Notes under the pieces: model-generated
What the model saw: the letters and a program-made list of their open reading frames with translations, nothing else
Told to the model about the DNA's origin: nothing
The model's database searches: none
Program-made: the position numbers and the translations under genes
Assembly (NCBI GenBank): GCA_938016265.1
Contig: CALLWB010000079.1
Location: 1 to 64,000 of the forward strand
Direction: 5' to 3'
Length of the DNA: 64,000 nt
Origin: an uncultured Saprospiraceae bacterium
GTDB lineage: Bacteria; Bacteroidota; Bacteroidia; Chitinophagales; Saprospiraceae
Shown here: piece by piece, positions 52,470-61,800 of the stretch
Numbering within the stretch: the first letter of the stretch is position 1
Layout of the letters: every line of letters begins with the position of its first letter

Positions 52470-52590
52470 TAGCGACTGCATCCACTTTAGCGCCTAGCTA
52501 ATCACTTAATAGGTGTCCGGTTCAAAACGAGTGGTATTGTGCGAATCATCATTCAGCGTCTGCCGATTGATTTTGTTGTTAAATGGTTGA
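52470..52590. repeat. Diverged intergenic repeat, copy 2
   Basis: Contains GCATCCACTTTAGCGCCTAG and AATCATCATTCAGCGTCTGC then GATTGATTT, matching copy 1 at 50655-50810 in order. Here the hairpin of copy 1 is partly broken. Confidence 0.45.
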
Positions 52591-52816
52591 TCCATGTTAA
52601 TGGTAAGGCAGTCTAAGCGTACCTTTGTATCTCTACTCTCTACAAAAACATCCCTCTACAAAAATACCCGCCGTCACGGTTTCTTCACTTTTTGAATTGT
52701 CGGAAGTCAGACCACATTCAAAACTCAGGAGATCGTTCAGGAATCTTTTTCCACTTTTTTCCCAATAAATTGTATCTTGTAATAAAAGGCTAAACCCCCC
52801 AAAATTTTCTCCATAA

Positions 52817-55800
52817 ATGACTAATTGTGAATTAAGTAACAATTTTCAAATCGATATTGGCAAACGCATCTTTCAGTCCCTTTGTTGGTGGTTGTTTGCT
52901 GCTATTTTTTGCGTTAATAGCAACGCTCAAACTAGAATGGACGACTCGCTTGCCCTGGTCAATCTATACAATACTACCAACGGACCAGGGTGGACAAATA
53001 ATTGGAATCTTAATAGTCCTATGGACAATTGGTACGGTGTAACGCTGCTCAACAACAGAGTCAACTGTTTGGACCTCGATGGCGCTCCAGCCTGCAATAC
53101 CGTTACTGGGCTTGGTAATAACTTGACTGGCTCCTTGCCAGACTTAAATCTTAGAGCACTTCAATTCCTCTTTCTAAGTGGTAACCAACTCGTAGGTACC
53201 ATTCCCAATTTTTCGAATCTTCAAAACTTAGTACAAATTAGAATAGGGGCTAATCAACTGACTGGGGGAGTCCCAAGTTTTAACAACCTGCCCAATTTAG
53301 CACATTTAGAATTCGGAGGGAACCAACTGACTGGGCCAATAGCCAACTTCACTAATATGCCCGCCCTGCAGACCATCCGATTCGAATTCAATCAGCTATC
53401 AGGAACAATTCCAAGCTTCAACAACCTGCCCAACCTAAACTATCTCTCATTAAACGACAACCTATTTTCAGGAGGAATACCTGATTTTGCAGTAAATACT
53501 AGTTTAGAATGGCTCTTTTTATCCAACAACAACCTAAAAGGAGTCATCCCTGACTATTCGGCCCTCCCAGCGTTCCGATGGTTAGAAATATTCGACAATC
53601 AATTTACCTTTGAAGATATCAGTGGAACAAGGATGATCAACGAAAATCATTGCAATAACAATAATGGAAACTACTACTATTCACCCCAAGATTCCATTAG
53701 TACTATAGAAACAATCACCATTTTTCCCAATAACAATGTGACCATCGATCTGCAAGTAGATGAATTGGTCTCTTCCAGCACATATACCTGGTATAAAGAT
53801 GGAACCCCCATTGCTACCACAAACATAAATGAGGTAACAATCGTCAACTTTCAACTCGCAAATGAAGGCGTGTACACTTGCGAAATTACCAATCCACAGG
53901 CTCCAAATCTGACACTGGAATCAAGGCCCAAAACCCTGGCCCTGCAAAATACCTGTTCAATCATTGCACAAGCAACCAATGCCTCTTGTAGCCTCCCAAA
54001 CGGCAGTGTAACCGCCTCCGCCATCGCTACTGGAGGAGCCAGCAATTTTACCTATCAATGGTCAGATGGTACAATAGGACCAACCATCAACAACCTCCCT
54101 CAAGGAAGTTATACCGTCACAGCAACAGACGCTACTGCCTGCTCAATAACCTCCACAGCAATAGTATCCTTCCAAGAAGTCCCAGTTATCGAATGGGAAA
54201 AAAACTACGGGGGCTCCATGGAAGACTTACCCTATTCAATTATTCAAACAAAGAACGGGGGGTATATCGTGGCAGGTAGAACACTCTCTACCAATATCGA
54301 CATCTCTAATAGTCTAGGTAATTACGATTTTTGGATTCACAGATTAAGCCCTACTGGCACGCTACAATGGGAAAAATCACTAGGAGGTTCCCTTTCAGAA
54401 GAAGCCTATTCCATTATCGAGGTAGCGGATGGTTTTGTAGTAGCAGGTCAGTCTGATTCCAACGACGGAGACGTGGTAGGTGCCAACGGCAATCATGATT
54501 ATTGGGTCGTAAAACTGGATGTTTCCGGAAATTTCGTCTGGCAAAATGCATTAGGGGGGACGAGCACAGACGACGCTTATGACATCAAACAAACTCCAGA
54601 TGGGGGATACATCGTAGTCGGTCAGTCCATCTCTAACAACGGAGACGTTTCAGGGCAAATTGGAGACTACGACTTTTGGATAGTAAAATTGAATGCTTCC
54701 GGCCAATTGGTCTGGGAAAAGTCGTATGGCGGGACAGGTGCCGATATTGCTAGGTCTGTAGCGGTTACTGCCGACAGTAGCTACGTTATTTGTGGCCATA
54801 CACGTTCTAATGATGGAGATGTTACTGGGAACTTAGGTGACTACGATAGCTGGGTCATAAAAATTGATAATACTGGAAACTTAATTTGGCAAAACACCCT
54901 GGGCGGATCAATTACAGATAATGCCAATGCTGTCAAACAAACCTTTGATGGCGGATATATTGTTGCGGGATACACTACCTCCCTAGATGGGGATGTTTCA
55001 AACAATGACGGGGGGAAAGAAATTTGGGTTTTTAAACTGGATAGTTTTGGAAATTTGATTTGGGAAAAATCCTTGGGTGGTTCTGGAACTGACACGGCAT
55101 ACGATGTTTTTCAAAGATCAGATGGCAGTTTCATTGTAGTAGGAGATTCGGATTCCAATGATTTAGATGTCTCCGGCAATCATGGAAACTACGATTATTG
55201 GATGGTCTGCCTAGACAACACCGGCAATATCAATTGGCAAAAAACATTCGGAGGCTTCAACAACGAAACGCCCTTCTCCACTCAACAAACAGCAGACGGA
55301 GGGATAATAGTAGCAGGAAGATCCGTTTCTAATGACGGAGATGTCTCCCAAAACTATGGCGATTTTGACAATTGGATCATCAAACTCAACGCCCCACAAA
55401 TTCTTACCGCACAATGCACAATCACTGACCCTGGAACAGGCAACGGTGATGCAGAAACTGAAATTCAAGCAATAGGTGGGACCGCCCCGTTTACAATAAT
55501 TTGGACGACACCACTTGGGATATCTGATACGATTAGCAACGCTACTGGAATAGATACTTTGCGGGGCTTGCTTGGTGGGACTCACTTCGTTACAATTACA
55601 GATGCCAATAACTGCATAACAACCTGCAACTCCACAATTTGCGATTTACAAGTAAATTTAACAACCACAAACACCTCTTGCAATCAAAGCAACGGTTCCA
55701 TAGTTGCCAATGTACTATTTGGCTTGTCTCCGTATAATTACCTTTGGTCAACAGGTGCTACAGGACCCGCTATCCCAAACCTCCCAGTCGGTTCTTATTC

Positions 55801-58800
55801 ATTAACGGTTACAGATGGTGCAGGATGTATTGCTATTGCGAATACCGTCATTTCTTTCACCGGCCAGCCAATACTCGAATGGCAAAAAGCATTGGGAGGT
55901 TCAGTCGACGATTACGGATATTCCTCAAGTACCACAAATGATGGCGGATTTATTATTGCTGGGAAAACTTCCTCCAACGATGGAGACGTAGTTGGCAACA
56001 ATGGAGGGGAAGATTCTTGGATTATTAAAACCAATAGCCTTGGAGTAATTGAATGGAAAAAATCGTTGGGCGGTAGCTTAAATGAAAGAACCTACGCTAT
56101 CCAACAGACCTCCGATGGGGGATATGTCGGCTCAGGGAGAACTTCTTCCAACAATGGCGATGTGTCAGGCAACAATGGAGGAGCAGATTATTGGGTTTTC
56201 AAACTAGATAATTTAGGAAATCTGATTTGGCAAAAGACACTAGGAGGCTCCAATCAAGAACAGTCCTTCTCCATGGAAGAAACAAGTGACAAAGGATTCA
56301 TCATCGCAGGAAATTCAAATTCCAATGATGGAGATGTAACTTCTACTGCTGCATTAGACGATTATTGGATCGTAAAATTGGATCAAGAAGGAAACATAGA
56401 ATGGGAAAATTCATTCGGTGGAACGGGCTTCGATGAAGTATACTCCATTAGCCAAACAAAGGATGGCGGGTACGTTGCTGCAGGGTCTACCACTTCCATT
56501 GATGGCGATGTCACAGGAAATCATGGAAGTTATGATTTCTGGGTGATCAGGCTTAATCCTCTAGGGGATTTGATGTGGCAAAAGGCACTTGGAGGTTCCT
56601 CAGAAGACATCGCAAAATCAATCAAACAGACAATTGATGGCGGATTTATTGTAGCAGGACATTCTGGTTCTGCAGACGGCGATGTTACTGGGAATAACGG
56701 CGGAAACGATTATTGGATAGTAAAATTAGATGCTTCCGCGAATATTTCCTGGCAAAAATCCATAGGAGGAACAGGAGACGATAGGGCGATTTCTGTTGTC
56801 CTTTCCCCTCAAGGGGAATACGTCATTGCGGGTTGGTCAGACTCCAGCAACGGAGACGTCATCAATCCCATCGGAGGCGTTAACTACTGGATTATTGAAC
56901 TCTCCACAACCGGAACTATCAATTGGCAAAAAACACTCGGCGGTACGAGCAATTCTGAACAACCTTCAGATATCGACATTGCGGCGGATGGGGGATATCT
57001 GGTTACTGGTCACACCGGCTCCAACGATATAGATGTCTCTGGAAATCATGGCGGTTTAGACTATTGGATCGTCAAACTTAATCAAGCACCGCCCATCGCT
57101 CTTTCCTGTGCAATTTTTAATGAAGGTACCGGAAATAACGACGGCCAGGCAGAAATTCTGAGTACTGATGGAGTAGCACCCTACACACTTTCGTGGACAG
57201 ATCCTTTTGGAAATGTAGATAGCAATACGGGTGATGGAACGGATACCTTAAGCTTCCTGCAAATTGGTAACTATTTTATCACCGTTACGGACTTAAATGG
57301 GTGTGCTGAAACCTGTTCTGTTAGCATTACTTGCAATTTGAGCGCGAATATTACCACCACAAATACTTCTTGCAATTTAGACAACGGTAGTCTATCTGCA
57401 ATAGCAACTGGAGGAGACGGAAACTATTCTTACTTATGGTCAACAGGGGCTGGGTCCCCTACAATAGCCAACCTCCCGATGGGGACCTACAACCTGACAA
57501 TTACCGATGGGAGTGGATGTATTGCAACTACCTCTACCATCGTCTCTTTCGCTGGAGAACCCATTTTAGAATGGCAAAAAACACTGGGAGGATCCCTTTT
57601 AGATGTTGCTAATGAAGTATTAGTAACTCCAACAGGTGACTATATCGTTGCGGGAAGTTCAGCCTCCAATGATGGTGACGTAGCTACTAACCAGGGACAA
57701 TATGATTTTTGGATTGTAAAATTAGATCCTGTTGGAAATATAATTTGGAAAACTTCCCTAGGAGGATCTCAATACGAATATGGCGGTAAAATGCAAGAGA
57801 CACCTGATGGAGGAATTATTGTCGCAGGCTACACAAATTCAGCAAACGGCGCTATTTCTATCAACAAAGGGGGGTATGATATCTGGTTGGTAAAGCTGAA
57901 TAATTCTGGTGTCCTGGAATGGGAAAAAACATATGGTGGATCAGGAAACGAAAATACCTTTTCGATGGACCTTACTTCAGACGGCGGTTATGTGATCGGA
58001 GCAACTAGTGATTCATCTAATGGTGATCTTACTTCGAATAATGGGGCTGATGATGTTTGGATTGTCAAATTAGATCCTCAAGGGGATCTGCAATGGCAGC
58101 AGTCTTATGGAGGTTCAGGCAATGACGTAACAAGAGAAGTACGTCAATTGGATGATGGAAGTTATATTGTTGCCGCTCACTCTACTTCTATAGATGGTGA
58201 CCTAACCTCAAATAATGGAAATGCCGATTATTGGATACTCCGATTGGATGCAGGCGGAGGAATAATCTGGCAAAAATCATACGGCGGAACATTGAATGAT
58301 TATGCGGAGTCTGCCCTCCAAACAGCAGATGGTGGTTTTATAGTTGCAGGAGAAACCAGATCATCTGATGGTGACGTCGCGTTCAACAATGGGGCAAGTG
58401 ACCTGTGGGTGATCAAATTAGATAGTCAGGGAGACTTGCTTTGGCAAAACGCTATTGGTGGTACAAATGGCGAGAACATCCAGACCCTGGAACAAACAAC
58501 TGATGGCAATTATCTAATATCCGGAAGCTCAAGATCGGCCGACGGCGACCTTACACTCAATCAGGGGAATCAAGACTTTATGCTCCTGAAACTGGATGTC
58601 GCTGGCAATTTGTTATGGCAAAAAACGGTCGGTGGTTCAGGCAATGAAGCTGCGGCAAGTAGCAAACAAGCAGCCGACGGTGGGTATATAGTCGCTGGTT
58701 ATTCTGACTCCAGCGACGGAGACGTCACCGGTCACCAGGGGAATTCAGATTTCTGGATCGTCAAACTAAATCAATCACCAATATTAACCAGCAGTATTAC

Positions 58801-61800
58801 ATCAACAAATATCAGCTGCTTTGGAGGCACAGATGGCAGTATTACCACCTCAGTTTCCGGAGGAGTTCTTCCATATTCCTATATTTGGTCCAACAATGCT
58901 ACTACACAGGATCTTTCCAACCTCTCTGCAGGACTGTATTCTGTAATAATTACTGAAGCTACAGGGTGTACGATTGCTAACTCTACCACACTAATTGAAC
59001 CTCCATTGTTTTCAGTTGTGAATTGTAATGTGATTAATACCGGTACAGGGAATAATGATGCAGAAGCCGAAGTGACAATTTCAGGAGGAACACCCGACTA
59101 TTCAGTAGACTACTTTGATCCCAATGGTGTTTTTGTGAATGGGAACATTACTAGTATAGGAATAGACACTTTAAGGAACCTAATCCCTGGCAGTTATCTT
59201 GTGGTGGTCACAGATGCAAATGGCTGTGAAGCCACCTGCTCATTTACCACCTGCAGTTTGACCGCCAACATAACAACTGCCAATGCCTCTTGTTATTTGG
59301 ATAATGGTTCCTTGACTGCCACCGCTAGCGGTGGAGATGGGAATTACTCCTATCTATGGTCTACAGGAGCAAGCACTCCATCTCTTAGTGATTTACCACC
59401 AGGCACTTTTACACTAACGGTTACAGATGGTACAGGCTGCTCAGTCATCCTGTCATCCATCGTTTCTTTTAATGAGATTCCAGTACTTGAAAATGAAATT
59501 TCCTTAGGAGGATCAGCAGCTGATCTTGCCTATTACGGAGAAGAGACGGATGATGGTGGATTTATTATAAGTGGCTTTACCAATTCTAGCGATTTTGATG
59601 TCTCCAATTTTAATGGAATAAACGATGGCTGGCTAGTAAAACTAGACAATAACTTGGCTATTCAATGGGAAAAATCCTTTGGAGAAATTCAATTGGATCG
59701 ACTATATGCCGGCAAACAAACGAACGATGGGGGCTATATTGCAGCAGGATTTATCAATTCCACCACCATTCAGGGAAATCAGGGTGGTGCAGATTATTTT
59801 ATAGTAAAATTAAGTACCTCAGGGGCAATTGAATGGCAAAGAGCACTCGGAGGAACAGACCTAGATCACGCCAACGATGTCATTCAAACGACCAATGGCG
59901 ATTATGTAATCACCGGAGTCTCGAGTTCTTCAAATGGAGATGTGGTTGGGAATAATGGCAGCGGAGATTTTTGGATAGTTCGACTTGATCAAACTGGGAA
60001 TATTATTTGGCAAAATGCCCTAGGAGGAAGCGGCGACGAATCAAGTTTTAGTGTCAAACAAACCGCTGATGGTGGTTTTATCGCTATTGGAAATTCCAAT
60101 TCTGTAGATGGTGATGTCACTGGAAATAATGGACTAGAAGACTATTGGGTAGTTAAGTTAAATAGCGATGGATCACTAAACTGGCAAAAATCACTAGGCG
60201 GTTCTGGGAGTGACTTTGGAGAAGATATTCAGCAGACAGCAGACGGCGGTTATATTGCCACCGGATACACCGCCTCCAATGATGGCGATGTTTCCAGCAA
60301 TAATGGTAATAGGGATTATTGGGTAGTAAAACTTGACCAAACGGGCAACATCGAATGGCAGAAAACCTATGGAAATGTAGATACCAACCTATCTTATGGT
60401 ATTAGTCAATTCTCCGATGGCAGTTTCGCTGTAGCAGGTTATTCTGTAGTTGCGGGAGGAGCAGTCAGTAATCATTTCGGTGCTTCTGATTTTTGGATAC
60501 TTAAACTGGACAATTTTGGAAGTCAAATTTGGGAAAAATCCTTTGGAGGAAGTACCATTGACATTCCTAGATCTATCAACCAAACAAGCGATGGTGGCTT
60601 AGTGGTAACAGGATATTCATCTTCAACAGACGTTGATGCCAGCTCAGGAAATGGCAATTTAGATTATTGGGTCGTCAAGCTAAACCGACCTCAAATTTCT
60701 CCCTTGCATGTCAATCTTACGTCTATCGATCCACCATGTGGCGCTAGCCCTACAGGGAGCATTACTTCAACTACCACAGGAGGCGTTGCCCCATATACCT
60801 ACCTCTGGTCAAACGCCGAAACAACAGCAAACCTCACTGGACTGACCGCCGGCAATTATGACCTAACCATTACAGACGCCAATCAATGCGAAGCGTTTGG
60901 TATGACGACTCTGGTTTCTTCTGGATCTACGCTGGTGTTGACTAGTATTCAAGAAGGGTCTGCTTGTTTTGATTCTATTTTGGTGGTCAATCTTGCTGTT
61001 GCAGGAGGAACTCCGCCCTACGATTTTATTTGGTCTACTGGAGCAACTACTGAAGATGTTACAGCGATTACTGATGGATTACACAGCGTTACAGTAACTG
61101 ACAATGTTGGTTGCACGGACATTCTACAAGAAAACATATTCCTTTATCAACCCGTTACTTTAACAATAAGCATTGATAACAATGTAAATTGTAGTGGAGG
61201 TTCTGATGGACAAGTTACTGTCCTGGTAGATGACACAGATGGAATAGGGGACTACAATTATTTTTGGTCGAATGGAACGACAGCAGACAATTTTTATGTT
61301 TGGTCGCATACCGTTACTGGTTTGACAGCGGGCAATTATTCGGTTACTGTAGTCAATAATTCCTCTAGCCCGGATGACTGTTATGCTATTGCAGATTTTA
61401 TGTTAGGAGGGATCAATGCCTTAGTTACCTTACCCTCTGCCATCACCCCTGTGTCCTGTTTCGGATTGTCTGATGGGCAGGCGGCGATTTTTGCTAGTGG
61501 TGGGACACCCCCATACACTTATTTATGGGATGACGGATCAACAGGTTTTACGCTGACTGGCTTACCTGTTGGAGTTTACAACGCTACAATAACAGATGCC
61601 AATGGATGCTTTGGATCGGTAACTAACATAGTAACTAGTCCAACCCCTTTGCAATATTCCAACACACAAACTCCTACTACCTGCGGCCAAAGCAATGGAG
61701 CAATTTTGCTAACAGCAAGTGGCGGAACTACTCCCTACACATTCAGCATCGACAATGGCAATTCCAATTCTACAAACCCTAATTTTACCAATTTAGCAGC

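Larger units (their letters stand above)
52367..52816. other. Intergenic region with terminator and second copy of a repeat
   Basis: Terminator at 52379-52425, repeat copy at about 52470-52590, then an AT-rich leader for the giant gene starting at 52817. A 69-codon frame on the minus strand (52633-52842) overlaps that start and looks like chance. Confidence 0.6.

Noticed and set aside
52633-52842. 69-codon minus-strand frame
   Set aside because: It overlaps the start of the giant LRR/propeller gene, whose signal peptide and LRR region are clear.
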